NCBI RefSeq assembly: GCF_039871875.1
Contig: NZ_JBDPMD010000010.1
Span: 124,001 to 188,000, forward strand
Direction of reading: 5' to 3'
Length of the DNA stretch: 64,000 nt
Origin: Sphaerisporangium sp039871875
GTDB taxonomy: Bacteria; Actinomycetota; Actinomycetes; Streptosporangiales; Streptosporangiaceae
Below, piece by piece: positions 49,661 through 59,412 of the stretch; the stretch's first letter is position 1; each line of letters begins with the position of its first letter. Below the pieces are notes generated by a model that had not been told where the DNA came from, searched no databases, and saw only the letters and a list, made by a program, of their open reading frames with translations. The position numbers and the translations under genes were made by a program.

Positions 49661-51448
49661 CTACTTCTTCTTGATCATGCCGAGCTGCATCCACACGCCC
49701 GCGGGGAGCCGGAGCGCCTCGCTGCCGGGCGGCGGCCAGCCGGTGTAGCGGGTGGTGTTGACGAACTGGGTGTTGACGTAGTCGTAGATCTGGATGACGG
49801 GCAACTGCTCGTTGGTGAACCGGGCCAGCGCGGCGACGATGCGCTTCTGCTCCTCGGGCGTGGCGAGGTTGAGCCGGTTGGTGAGCTCGCCGGGGTTCAC
49901 CCCGCCGACGGTCTCCGGGCCGCCCATCCAGTTGCCCTGCTTGCCGGGCGGCACGTGCGTCAGGCGGCCGGCGAGCAACTGCCAGCCGTTGGCCGAGCCG
50001 TAGAGGCGCTGGAAGATGTTGTACGGCGAGGGGCCGAGACCCATCAGCCAGAAGCCGACGTCGTACTTCCCCGCGGCGAGCTCGTCGAGGTACAGGATGT
50101 AGTCGGCCGAGGTGACCACCGTGGCGCGGACGCCGTGGTCGCCGAGCTGGCTGGCGACGGACTTGGCGGCGGCCACCCAGTCGGAGAACGACGCGGGCAC
50201 GTTGATGCGCACCGTCCACGGGGAGCCGTCGGGCATCGCCCAGAATCCGTTCTTCTTGACCATGCCCGCGGCCTTCAGCTCCTGCTCGGCCTTGGCGGGG
50301 TCGACCTTGTAGGGGTCGAGCCCGGCGAGGCCGTCGCCGAGCCAGGCCTTGGCGGCGCTGGCGTGGATGCCGGACGTCGTGACGGCCGCGGTGCCGGCCT
50401 CAGGGGAGGCGACCTTGGTCACCTGGGCACGGTTGATCAGGTACGCCAGGGCGCGGCGCACGTGCAGGTCGTCGTAGGGCTTGTGCGACTGGTTGAACGC
50501 CAGGGCCGCCGCCACCGGGGAGTAGCCCCTGCGCACCTCGTTGCCGGGGGTGCGCTCGATGCGGTTCATCACGGCGGCCGGCACGGCGGTGAAGGGGGCG
50601 CTGTCGAGCTTGCCGGAGACCAGGTAGTTCCAGATCTGCTCGTTGCCGGTGTAGTTGAGGACCTTCACCTTGCTCGGGCCGATGCGGGCGGCGTCGTAGA
50701 AGTAGGGGTTCTTGGTCAGCAGGGCCGCGCCCGGGTTGACGCGCTCCAGCACGAACGGGCCGGCGGAGACGTCCTTGCCGGGGGCGAACGCGATGACCTG
50801 CTGGCCGAGGCCGGTGATGACGGCCTTGGCCCGCTCGGCGGCCGGGCCGGTGCCCCTGGCGGTCTTGAGGGTGTCCCAGAAGCCGGTGGGCAGCAGGTGG
50901 CCGTACACGTGGGCGGGCACCACGATGGTGGACAGCACGTTGCGCAGGAACGCGTTGCTGCGGTTGGCGCCTTGGGTGATCTTGAGGGTCTTGCCGTCCA
51001 GGACGGTGATGTCGGCCGCCGCGCCGGCGGCGCCCGAGTTCACGGTGTAGGCGCTGCCGCCCTGGGTGTAGGCGAGCCCGATGGAGACGCGGACGTCCTC
51101 ACTGGTCACGGGCCTGCCGTCCGACCAGCGGGCGTCCGGCTGCAGGTGGATGTCCACCTCGCCCTGGCCCGGGGTGACCGTCCAGCTCCTGGCGATGCCG
51201 GGGTAGAACTGGTCGGCGTCCAGCAGGCTGTTCTTCGGCCAGGCCAGTGACATCGCGTCGTACCCGGCGAAGGTGCTGCCCTGCGGGTTGAACGGATTGA
51301 TCGGCGCGGTCGCGTCGATCTGCTTGGAACCGTCGATGGTGGTGTAGATGCCACCGGGGCCCGCGGCGCCCTCTTCTGTGGCGCCACATGCGGCGGTGGC
51401 CGTGGCGAGCGCGGTCAGCGCCGCGATCGCTGCGAGTCGTCGCTTCAT
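49661..51448 (-). CDS. Oligopeptide/dipeptide ABC importer solute-binding lipoprotein
   Basis: 595 residues from ATG 51448 with GGAG 8 bases upstream. The signal peptide RRLAAIAALTALATATAAC ends in a lipobox (TAAC). The SBP family 5 body includes FAGYDAMSLAWPKNSLLDAD, GQGEVDIHLQPDARWSDGRP and HKPYDDLHVRRALAYLINRA. It opens the importer-GNAT-murQ operon. By context it may capture muropeptides; ordinary oligopeptides are the alternative. Confidence 0.94.
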   Translation of the reverse strand: MKRRLAAIAALTALATATAACGATEEGAAGPGGIYTTIDGSKQIDATAPINPFNPQGSTFAGYDAMSLAWPKNSLLDADQFYPGIARSWTVTPGQGEVDIHLQPDARWSDGRPVTSEDVRVSIGLAYTQGGSAYTVNSGAAGAAADITVLDGKTLKITQGANRSNAFLRNVLSTIVVPAHVYGHLLPTGFWDTLKTARGTGPAAERAKAVITGLGQQVIAFAPGKDVSAGPFVLERVNPGAALLTKNPYFYDAARIGPSKVKVLNYTGNEQIWNYLVSGKLDSAPFTAVPAAVMNRIERTPGNEVRRGYSPVAAALAFNQSHKPYDDLHVRRALAYLINRAQVTKVASPEAGTAAVTTSGIHASAAKAWLGDGLAGLDPYKVDPAKAEQELKAAGMVKKNGFWAMPDGSPWTVRINVPASFSDWVAAAKSVASQLGDHGVRATVVTSADYILYLDELAAGKYDVGFWLMGLGPSPYNIFQRLYGSANGWQLLAGRLTHVPPGKQGNWMGGPETVGGVNPGELTNRLNLATPEEQKRIVAALARFTNEQLPVIQIYDYVNTQFVNTTRYTGWPPPGSEALRLPAGVWMQLGMIKKK

Positions 51449-51599
51449 GAAGTGTGCTCCAGGTCCCCGATTGCCGAGACCATACGGGCGCCAAAGTGGG
51501 CCAGTCAAATTTTTTCCTCATGACAGCCTAGCATGAAGCTTTTTTGCCAACCCCGTTCACCTGCAGAGATGCCCCCATGACTTCCCCATGACACGACAA

Positions 51600-51628
51600 A
51601 AAGGACCCCGGTCGACACCGGGGTCCTT
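51600..51628 (-). terminator. Rho-independent terminator of lysK
   Basis: AAGGACCCCGGT-CGAC-ACCGGGGTCCTT is a perfect 12-bp stem; on the minus strand it is followed by a T-rich TTTTTGTC. It lies 225 bases after the lysyl-tRNA synthetase stop and 150 bases before the importer operon. The rest of 51449-51852 is a G/C-rich spacer with imperfect GGCAGGCGCAC repeats (51741-51772) and no gene. Confidence 0.88.
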
Positions 51629-51852
51629 CTGAGGGGGTATGAGCCGGAGCCCGCGCACCCAGGCCACGCCACCCGACTCGACGGCCGGCCGGGACGGGCG
51701 CCGGCGGCCGGCCGCAGAGCGGGGGCGGGATGCCGTTCGCACGGCAGGCGCACGGCAGGCGCACGGCAGGCGCGGGTGGCCGGCCGCAGGGCGGGCGCGG
51801 TGGCCGGCCCGCGCGCCGCTCGCGGGGGTCTCAGTTCACGGAAGGGGGCCGG

Positions 51853-53583
51853 TCAGCTCCCGAGGAGGGTGCGTACGCGGGGGGCGCCGGCGGCCAGGAG
51901 CAGGGTGGGCAGGCGGGGGCCGGTGTCGCGGCCGACGAGCAGCGTGTAGAGCAGGGCGAAGAACTCGCGCTGCGCCACCTTGAGCTCGGGGGTCGGCTTG
52001 GCGTCGGGGCTCAGGCCCGCCTGGATCTTCGGCACGCCGTAGACCAGGGTGGTGAGGCCCTCCAGCGACCAGTGCTCGTCCAGGCCGTCGCGCAGCAGGC
52101 GCAGCGACTCGCGGTCGCGCTCGCCGAGCGAGGCGAGCAGCTCGGTGTCCGGCTCGTCGCGTACGCGGGTGCGCTGCTCGGCGGGCACCTGGGTGGTGAT
52201 CCACCGGGCCGCGCGGTCCAGCCGGGGCCGGGCCTCGTCCAGGGACGTGATGGGGTCGGCCGGGTCGAGATCGCGCAGGATGCGCAGGGTCTGCGCGGGG
52301 TCGCCGGTCGTGATGTCCACGATCGAGGCCAGGGTGCGGTACGGCAGGGGGCGCGGGGTGACCGGAAGCGGGCCTGCGGCGGTGGAGGACGCCCGGGTGT
52401 ACGCCGCGACGTCCCCCGGCTGGGCCACACCCTCGGCGACCTTGCGGCCGAGGGTGTCCCACTCGTCGTACATGCGCTGGATCTCCTGGTCGAACGCGAC
52501 CTTGAAGGACTGGTTCGGCTTGCGGCGCGCGTACAGCCAGCGCAGCAGCGGCGCCTCCATGATCTCCAGCGCGTCGGCCGCGGTGGGCACGGCGCCCTTG
52601 GAGCTGCTCATCTTGGCCATGCCGCTGATGCCGACGAAGGCGTACATCGGCCCGATCGGCTGCTCACCGCCGAAGACCTCGCGCACGATCTGCCCGCCGA
52701 CCACCCACGAGGACCCCGAGGAGTGGTGGTCCACGCCCGAGGGCTCGAACACCACCCCTTCGTACGCCCAGCGCATCGGCCAGTCGACCTTCCACACCAG
52801 CTTGCCGCGGTTGTGCTCCGACAGACGCACGGTCTCGGAGTGCCCGCAGACGCAGGTGTAGGACAACTCTGTGGTCTCGTCGTCGTACCCGGTGACCGTG
52901 GTCATGTCGCGCTCGCAGACCGAGCAGTACGGCTTGTACGGGAAGTACCCCGCGGCCGCCGTGCCGTCGTCCTCACCCGCGGCCCCCGACCCCTCGGCCG
53001 CCACCGCGGCCGCCGCGGCGTCCGCCTCGTCCACCGGCCCCTGCTTGCCCGGCTTGCCCTGGCCGGCCGGGGCGGCCTTCTCCTTGGTGCGGTACCGCGC
53101 GAGGACGGCGTCGATGCGGGCGCGCTCGCGCATGGCGAACAGGATCTGCTCGCGGTAGGCCCCCGAGGTGTACTGCTCGGTCTGGCTGATGGCCCGCACC
53201 TCGATGCCCATCTCGGCCATCGCCGCGACCATCGGCGCCTTGAAGTGCTCCGCCCAGTTCGCGTACGGACTCCCCGGCGGCGCCGGCACGGAGGTCAGCG
53301 GCTTGCCGATGTGCTCCGACCACGAGGAGTCGACCCCCGCGGGCACCTTGCGGAACCGGTCGTAGTCGTCCCACGACAGGATGTGCACGACGTCATGCCC
53401 CCGCCGCCGGATCTCGTCCGCGACCAGGTGGGGCGTCATCACCTCACGAAGGTTCCCGAGGTGCACCGGCCCCGACGGGCTGAGCCCCGACGCGCAGACG
53501 ATCGTTTTGCCGGGCGCGCGACGCTCCGCCTCGGCGATGACCTCGTCCGCGAATCGTGAGACCCAGTCGGCCTCGGCACTCAT
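51853..53583 (-). CDS. lysK: Lysyl-tRNA synthetase, class I
   Basis: 576 residues from ATG 53583; a GTG two codons upstream (53589) has the better-spaced AGGAAGGA ribosome site and may be the true start. The class I motifs are GPVHLGNLRE (HIGH) and AKMSSSKGA (KMSKS), with a zinc-type segment CSVCERDMTTV and CVCGH. An Ala/Gly/Asp-rich insertion lies at about residues 200-225. It charges tRNA-Lys; many actinomycetes hold both LysRS classes. Whether this is housekeeping or an extra copy cannot be judged here. Confidence 0.95.
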   Translation of the reverse strand: MSAEADWVSRFADEVIAEAERRAPGKTIVCASGLSPSGPVHLGNLREVMTPHLVADEIRRRGHDVVHILSWDDYDRFRKVPAGVDSSWSEHIGKPLTSVPAPPGSPYANWAEHFKAPMVAAMAEMGIEVRAISQTEQYTSGAYREQILFAMRERARIDAVLARYRTKEKAAPAGQGKPGKQGPVDEADAAAAAVAAEGSGAAGEDDGTAAAGYFPYKPYCSVCERDMTTVTGYDDETTELSYTCVCGHSETVRLSEHNRGKLVWKVDWPMRWAYEGVVFEPSGVDHHSSGSSWVVGGQIVREVFGGEQPIGPMYAFVGISGMAKMSSSKGAVPTAADALEIMEAPLLRWLYARRKPNQSFKVAFDQEIQRMYDEWDTLGRKVAEGVAQPGDVAAYTRASSTAAGPLPVTPRPLPYRTLASIVDITTGDPAQTLRILRDLDPADPITSLDEARPRLDRAARWITTQVPAEQRTRVRDEPDTELLASLGERDRESLRLLRDGLDEHWSLEGLTTLVYGVPKIQAGLSPDAKPTPELKVAQREFFALLYTLLVGRDTGPRLPTLLLAAGAPRVRTLLGS

Positions 53584-53780
53584 AGCCACGATCGGTTCCT
53601 TCCTCGGAAAGCTGACCCCCCTATTCTCCCGGACCGCCGGGGTACCCCGCGCCGCCCCTGTGGACAACCAGCCAGCAGCGAATCACGTTAAAAGCGTATT
53701 CGGGGTAGCACGCGGGGTAGTTGCCGCGATATGCAGAGCAAGGGGGCGCGAGGAGACGGCTGATCACGGGGCGGGCGGGC

Positions 53781-56700
53781 ATGCGCGGTGAAACGAGTGA
53801 CGTGAGGGCCGGCGCCGGAGACGCGCGGGAGCAGGCACGGCGGGGGTTGCGCGGCTGGGTCGCCCGGCAGGCGCGCCGTTCGGGGCAGGTGGCCAAGCGG
53901 GGGACGTCCCGCATGCTGTTCGCGGGCATGTGTGCCAGTGCCCTGGCACCGCTGGCGGTGGACGGCACAGGCGCGTCCGCGGTGGCCACGCTCGCCGGGT
54001 CCATCGGGGTCAACCTGCTCAGTGAGGTGATCAGCAAGGCGCTGGCCGCGGCCCGGCAGCGCAACCGGGGCGGGGCGCCGTCGGTCGCGCAGGTGGAGGG
54101 AGAGCTGGCCACCCGCCTGGCCGAGGCGTTCGAGAGCGAGGACCCGCGTTCACAGGAGCTGGTCGGGCAGATGGCGGGCGTCCTCGCGGCCGTGGACGCC
54201 GCGGGGGTGGTGGTCGCCGAGGCGGTGCGCACCGGAGACGAGCTGCTGCTTGAACGGCTGGTGGCGGGATTCGCCGAGCTCGGCGGGCAGGTGGTGGCCC
54301 TCCGGCCCGTGCTGACCGGCATCGAGGAGGCGGTGGGCGACGTGCAGGCGGCGCTGCGACGGCAGGACGCCGCCCAGCGCCACGACCAGCGCAGGGTCGA
54401 GCAGCTACTGATGATGCTGGGCGGCGTGCGCCAGGAGGTCGCGGCTCTGCACACCCGCCTCACACCGGCCGTCACAGGCGAGAAGGCCGGTACGCGGCAA
54501 ATCCCCGAGTGGACCGGCGGATGCCCCTACCCAGGGCTGGTGCCCTTCGGGCCGGGGCAGGCCGCGATCTTCTACGGCCGCGGCCAGGCCACGGTCCGCC
54601 TCGGCGAGATGGTGGCGGCCCGCGTCGACGACCCCGGCCTCGTGATGGTGACCGGGGCCTCGGGGGCGGGGAAGTCGTCGCTGCTCCAGGCCGGGTTGCT
54701 GGCCGGGCTGTCCGACGGCACGGTGGCCGGGGTGTCCTCGGCGCGCCAGTGGCCGCACCTGGTCTTCACCCCCACCGTGCACCCGCTCCGCGAGCTGGCG
54801 CTCGGCTTGGCGGTGCCCGCGGGCGCCGACCCGGACGCCGTGCTGACCGGCCTGGAGCGGGACCCGGCGACGGCGGCAGCACGCGTGCGGGAGGTAGTCG
54901 TGGCCGACACGGCCCGCCGCGCCCAGGCCGGGCAGCCCGTGGTCGCCGGCCCGAGGCGGCTCATCGTCGTGGTCGACCAGTTGGAGGAGATGTTCACCCA
55001 GGCCGCGGACGCCCGGCAGGTCCGGCCCAAGGGCGCGAACGGGGGCGACCGCGAGGAGGAGGCCCGTCAGGCACGGGTCCACGAGGAGGCACAGGGCGAG
55101 CGTGAGCGGTTCGTGGCCGCGCTGCACGCGATCGCCACCGTCCCCACCGGCCCGGAGGGTCAACCCGCCGGGGTGGTGGTGGCCGCGGTGCGCGGCGACT
55201 TCATCGACCGCTGCGCCGCCCACCCGGAGCTGGCGGACGCCCTGCAGGACCATGGTTTCGTCCTCGGCCCCATGAGCGCCGCCGAGCTGCGCCGCGCGAT
55301 CACCGGCCCGGCCGCCGCCGCGGGCCTCGGCCTGGAAGAGGGCCTGGCCGAGCAGATCCTGGCCGAGCTGAGCCAGACCAGGAACGTTCCAGGGGTCGGC
55401 GCGCTGCCGTTGCTCTCCCAGGCCCTGGTGCGCACCTGGGACAACCGGGAGAACGGGCACCTGACCCGGCACGGTTACGACCGCGCCGGAGGCGTCGCCT
55501 CCGCGGTGCGGGCCACCGCCGAGGACGCGTACGCCGCGCTGCCCCCCGGCAGGCAACAGACCGCCAAGAACCTGCTCCTGCGACTGACCGCCACCCAGGC
55601 CGACGGCCAGCACACCCGCCGCCGCGCGTCACGAGGAGAGTTTCTGGACGGCCGCACACCGGAGCAGGCGGCCGAGATAGAGGCGATCCTCGAACTCCTC
55701 ACCCGCAAGCGCCTGGTGGTGAGCGGCGGCGACAGCGTGGAACTGTCCCACGACGTACTCCTCGCCGGCTGGCCCCGATTACGCGGCTGGCTGTCCGAAG
55801 GCCAGGCCGACCGCGTCCTGTACAGCCAACTCGTCGACGACGCCGCCGAATGGCACGCCAACCACCAGGACCCCTCCTACCTGTACCAGGGCACCCGCCT
55901 CGCCGCCATTGAACAGGCGCGCGTGACCTGGCAATCCTCTCCCCACCACAACCCGCCGCCGCTCCCACACGGAGCCGAGGATTTTCTCCGCGCGAGCCTG
56001 CGCACCGAAGTCCGCAGAGCCCGTCGCCGCCGCTTGACGCTCACCGCCCTAGCCGCGCTGACCGTGGCTGCATCCATCTTTGCGGGCTTGGCGACCGTTT
56101 CCGCCCGCACCGCCGATGACCGGCGCCGAGAAGCGGTCATCAATCAGCTCGCCTTGCAAACCGACATCATGCTGAACGCCGACCCGTCACTCGCGCGCCT
56201 GCTCGCCGTCGCCTCCTACCGGCTCGACTCCGAATCTCCTCAAGCCTGGGCCAGCTTGATCACCGCATGGAATCACCCAGCGCGTCACGTCTTCAGTGGC
56301 CACACCGATTCCGTAGCCATGGTGGCTTTCTCGCCGGACCAACGTGTCCTGGCCAGCGCAGGCAGCGACGATACGATTCGACTGTGGGATATAAGCACCG
56401 GCCGCACCACAAAAACCCTTACCGGCCACACTGACGACATATGGGACTTGGCTTTCTCCCCCGACGGACGCGTCCTCGCCAGCGCCAGCGATGACGACAC
56501 CGTGCAACTCTGGGATGCCACCGGCGGCCGCACCACGAAAACCCTCACCGGCCACACCAACGACGTACTGAGCGTGGCCTTCTCGCCCGACGGACGCATC
56601 CTCGCCACCGCCGGCAACGACGAGACCATTCGACTATGGGATGTGACCACCGGCCGCACCACAAAAACCCTCACCGGCCACAAAGGCAACATATGGGGCG

Positions 56701-58172
56701 CGGCCTTCTCGCCCGACGGACGCGTCCTCGCCACCGCCGGCAACGACGAGACCATTCGACTATGGGATGTGACCACCGGCCGCACCACAAAAACCCTCAC
56801 CGGCCACACCGACGACATATGGGACCTGGCTTTCTCCCCCGACGGACGCATCCTCGCCAGCGCCAGCGCCGACGACACCGTACAACTCTGGGATGTCACC
56901 AGTGGCGGCACCACCGAGATCCTCACCGGCCACACCGACGACGTAACCACCGTGGCCTTCTCCCCCGACGGACACACCCTCGCCACCGCCGGCAACGACG
57001 AGACCATACGCCTGTGGAGTGTCGGCACAGGTCGTACCACGAGCGTCTTTCCAGGACACACCAATTCCATATGGGGCGTAGCCTTCTCCCCCGACGGACA
57101 CACCCTCGCAAGCGCCGCCGCGGACGACACCGTACGAATATGGGACGTGCGCGCCGGCCATACTGCCATCCTCCAAGGCCATACTGAGCCTGTATGGAGC
57201 GTGGCCTTCTCCCCCGACGGACACACCCTCGCAAGCGGCAGCATCGACGACACCGCACGACTGTGGGATGCGGCCACCGGCCGCACCACGAAAACCCTCA
57301 CCGGCCACACCGAGGACGTAACCGCCGTAGCCTTCTCCCCCGACGGACACACCCTCGCCACCGCCAGCACCGACGACACCGCACGACTGTGGGATGCGGC
57401 CACCGGCCGCACCACGAAAACCCTCACCGGCCACACCGAGGACGTAACCGCCGTAGCCTTCTCCCCCGACGGACACACCCTCGCCACCGCCAGCGACGAT
57501 TACACCGTACGACTCTGGGATGCGACCACCGGCCGCACCACAAGAACCCTCACCGGCCACACCAGTTTTCTGTGGAGCCTGGCCTTCTCGCCCGACGGAC
57601 ACACCCTCGCCAGCGCCGGCCACGACGAAACGATACGACTATGGAATGTGACCACCGGCCGCACCACCAAGATCCTCACCGGCCACACCGAAACCGTGAC
57701 CACCATCGCCTTATCTCCCGACCGACAGACTTTGGTCAGTTCCAGTGCCGATGACACCGTACGACTATGGGATGTGACCACCGGCCGCACCACCGCCACG
57801 TTCACTGGTCACACCAACGACGTACGGAGCGTGGCCTTCTCGCCCGACGGACACACCCTCGCCACCGCCGGCAACGACGAGACCATTCGACTATGGGATG
57901 TGACCACCGGCCGCACCACCGCCACGTTCACTGGTCACACCAACGACGTATACGGCGTGGCCTTCTCGCCCGACGGACGCACCCTCGCCAGCGCCGGAAT
58001 CGACGGCAGGATACTGATGTGGGATGTGACGCTGCCTGATGACCTCGCTGGGAAAGTCTGCGCTCTCGTCAAATCGTCACGGCCCGACATGTCCACAGGG
58101 CTTAGCCGAGAAGAGTGGGCGCAGTACCTGCCCGGCAATCCATATGTAGAAATATGCCCTGCCTCTCGATGA
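53781..58172 (+). CDS. STAND-type NTPase with 14 WD40 repeats
   Basis: 1,463 residues from ATG 53781 (the frame is open to a TTG at 53721). The order is an N-terminal helical and hydrophobic region (LFAGMCASALAPLAVDGTGA), an nSTAND-type P-loop domain with Walker A VTGASGAGKSSLLQAG near residue 292 and Walker B-like RLIVVVDQLEEMF, a helical arm, one membrane helix (TALAALTVAASIFAGLATVS, about 751-775), and 14 WD40 repeats (836-1420), which would make two seven-bladed propellers. Such proteins act as signal-triggered NTPases, some in phage defence or programmed death. The partner and trigger are unknown. Its stop abuts the stop of the convergent kinase-like gene with no gap. Confidence 0.93.
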   Translation: MRGETSDVRAGAGDAREQARRGLRGWVARQARRSGQVAKRGTSRMLFAGMCASALAPLAVDGTGASAVATLAGSIGVNLLSEVISKALAAARQRNRGGAPSVAQVEGELATRLAEAFESEDPRSQELVGQMAGVLAAVDAAGVVVAEAVRTGDELLLERLVAGFAELGGQVVALRPVLTGIEEAVGDVQAALRRQDAAQRHDQRRVEQLLMMLGGVRQEVAALHTRLTPAVTGEKAGTRQIPEWTGGCPYPGLVPFGPGQAAIFYGRGQATVRLGEMVAARVDDPGLVMVTGASGAGKSSLLQAGLLAGLSDGTVAGVSSARQWPHLVFTPTVHPLRELALGLAVPAGADPDAVLTGLERDPATAAARVREVVVADTARRAQAGQPVVAGPRRLIVVVDQLEEMFTQAADARQVRPKGANGGDREEEARQARVHEEAQGERERFVAALHAIATVPTGPEGQPAGVVVAAVRGDFIDRCAAHPELADALQDHGFVLGPMSAAELRRAITGPAAAAGLGLEEGLAEQILAELSQTRNVPGVGALPLLSQALVRTWDNRENGHLTRHGYDRAGGVASAVRATAEDAYAALPPGRQQTAKNLLLRLTATQADGQHTRRRASRGEFLDGRTPEQAAEIEAILELLTRKRLVVSGGDSVELSHDVLLAGWPRLRGWLSEGQADRVLYSQLVDDAAEWHANHQDPSYLYQGTRLAAIEQARVTWQSSPHHNPPPLPHGAEDFLRASLRTEVRRARRRRLTLTALAALTVAASIFAGLATVSARTADDRRREAVINQLALQTDIMLNADPSLARLLAVASYRLDSESPQAWASLITAWNHPARHVFSGHTDSVAMVAFSPDQRVLASAGSDDTIRLWDISTGRTTKTLTGHTDDIWDLAFSPDGRVLASASDDDTVQLWDATGGRTTKTLTGHTNDVLSVAFSPDGRILATAGNDETIRLWDVTTGRTTKTLTGHKGNIWGAAFSPDGRVLATAGNDETIRLWDVTTGRTTKTLTGHTDDIWDLAFSPDGRILASASADDTVQLWDVTSGGTTEILTGHTDDVTTVAFSPDGHTLATAGNDETIRLWSVGTGRTTSVFPGHTNSIWGVAFSPDGHTLASAAADDTVRIWDVRAGHTAILQGHTEPVWSVAFSPDGHTLASGSIDDTARLWDAATGRTTKTLTGHTEDVTAVAFSPDGHTLATASTDDTARLWDAATGRTTKTLTGHTEDVTAVAFSPDGHTLATASDDYTVRLWDATTGRTTRTLTGHTSFLWSLAFSPDGHTLASAGHDETIRLWNVTTGRTTKILTGHTETVTTIALSPDRQTLVSSSADDTVRLWDVTTGRTTATFTGHTNDVRSVAFSPDGHTLATAGNDETIRLWDVTTGRTTATFTGHTNDVYGVAFSPDGRTLASAGIDGRILMWDVTLPDDLAGKVCALVKSSRPDMSTGLSREEWAQYLPGNPYVEICPASR
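56285..58046 (+). repeat. 14 tandem 126-base WD40 repeat units
   Basis: Each unit encodes about 42 residues ending in the LWD-type box, and neighbouring units are nearly identical at DNA level (units 3 and 4, 8 to 10, 12 and 13). The GCCTTCTC-CCGACGGAC segment recurs in nearly all. This similarity indicates recent unit duplication or gene conversion. Confidence 0.9.
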
Positions 58173-59405
58173 TCAGTACATGACACCGCCGTAGCCGGCC
58201 ACCGCGAGGGCGGCGGTGACCTGTTCCACCGGGTACGGGGTGGCACGGCTCACGCCGAACAGGTCCCGGTAGAAGGCGTTCATGACGGCCGCCACGGGAG
58301 CGTACCTGCGGATCACGGCGGCGACGGCGGGTGGGGCGCCGGCCGGTTCGGCGCCGGCCGCGCAGGCGCGGACGAAGGCGTCGCGTTCCACCGGGGCGGT
58401 GTGGGAGCCCGGGATGCCGCAGGCGACCGTGACCAGGCGGTTGACCATGCCGGCGATGACGTGGGCCACGTCGTGGGTGCGGTGACGGCCGAGGAAGGCC
58501 GCCTCGGCGGGGGACAGTTCGAAGCGGGGGGAGGTGGCCAGGCCGAGGTCGGAGATGTACAGGCGGTGACCGTCGGTGAGGATGTTGGCGAAGTGGGCGT
58601 CGAAGTGGGTCAGGCCGGCGGCGTTCATGAAGGCGACGTCGGTGATCAGGTGGGACTCCACCAGCGCGGACATCTCGGTGAGGGCATCGTCGCCTGCCGT
58701 GGCGCGTCCGGTCATCCAGTCGTGGAGGGTGTGGGGGACGTGTTCGAGGAAGAGCACGATGCTCGCGGACGCCTCGGCCAGGGCGTCCAGGCGGCGGCGT
58801 ACGGCCGGGGAGCCCTCCCAGTAGGCCACGAAACGGTCGGGGTCGGCGTAGTCCCCGGTCATCGGAGGGGCGCCCGGTAACACGCGCCAGTGGTACAGCA
58901 GGGGGAAGGCCTCGGTGCGGCCGGCGAGCACCCAGCCGGTCGTCATGATGTTGGCGACCAGCTCGCGCCAGGCGCCGATGCCGGGGGAGCCGATGCCGTA
59001 CTGGCAGAACTCCGGCACCTCGAACAGGTTGGCGGTGGACATGACGTTTTCCGGGCGCCGCTCCAGGTCGGTGAGGGCGACCTGTTTGACGAACACCGGC
59101 ACTCCGTCGACGGAGATCCGGGCCGGCAGGTCCCCCGCCCGCTCCAGCAGTTCCCCGAGCCGCCGGTCGCTGTGCAACGCCAGCGCGCCGGACACGGCGG
59201 CGTACCTCGCGACGCGGGACGCGGCCGTGCCCGGAGCGACGCCGGACGCGGCCGTGCCCGGAGCGACGCCGGACGCGGCCGTGCCCGGAGCGACGCCGGA
59301 CGCGGCCGTGCCCGGAGCGACGCCGGACGCGGCCGTGCCGGGACCGACGCGGGACGATGCCGTGCCCGGAGCGGGACGGGACGCGCTCGCGTCCTTCTCC
59401 CCCAT
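58173..59405 (-). CDS. Protein-kinase-fold protein with tandem-repeat N-terminus
   Basis: 410 residues. After an N-terminal Ala/Gly/Pro repeat (about residues 15-68) comes a small kinase-like fold: invariant-lysine strand VPVFVKQVALTD, catalytic loop LTHFDAHFANILTDG (H-x-D-x-H-x-x-N), and metal loop YISDLGLATS (DLG for DFG). This resembles aminoglycoside-phosphotransferase-like and atypical Ser/Thr kinases. The substrate is unknown. It is convergent with the WD40 NTPase, stop to stop. Confidence 0.78.
   Translation of the reverse strand: MGEKDASASRPAPGTASSRVGPGTAASGVAPGTAASGVAPGTAASGVAPGTAASGVAPGTAASRVARYAAVSGALALHSDRRLGELLERAGDLPARISVDGVPVFVKQVALTDLERRPENVMSTANLFEVPEFCQYGIGSPGIGAWRELVANIMTTGWVLAGRTEAFPLLYHWRVLPGAPPMTGDYADPDRFVAYWEGSPAVRRRLDALAEASASIVLFLEHVPHTLHDWMTGRATAGDDALTEMSALVESHLITDVAFMNAAGLTHFDAHFANILTDGHRLYISDLGLATSPRFELSPAEAAFLGRHRTHDVAHVIAGMVNRLVTVACGIPGSHTAPVERDAFVRACAAGAEPAGAPPAVAAVIRRYAPVAAVMNAFYRDLFGVSRATPYPVEQVTAALAVAGYGGVMY
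59209..59382. repeat. 27-base tandem repeat inside the kinase-like gene
   Basis: Four identical 27-base units start at 59221, 59248, 59275 and 59302, followed by two degenerate units (59329, 59356). They encode the peptide GVAPGTAAS in the minus-strand gene. Unit number is likely to vary between strains. Confidence 0.92.
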
Positions 59406-59412
59406 GGGGTCC

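Noticed and set aside
55928..55940. GGCAATCC-like sequence in the WD40 gene
   Set aside because: It matches only the first half of the cluster element, lies inside a coding region and is followed by no GAGAAG or -10 hexamer.
56285..57487. A 400-codon minus-strand open frame with regular repeats
   Set aside because: It is the antisense of the WD40 repeat array; the periodicity is inherited from the sense repeats.
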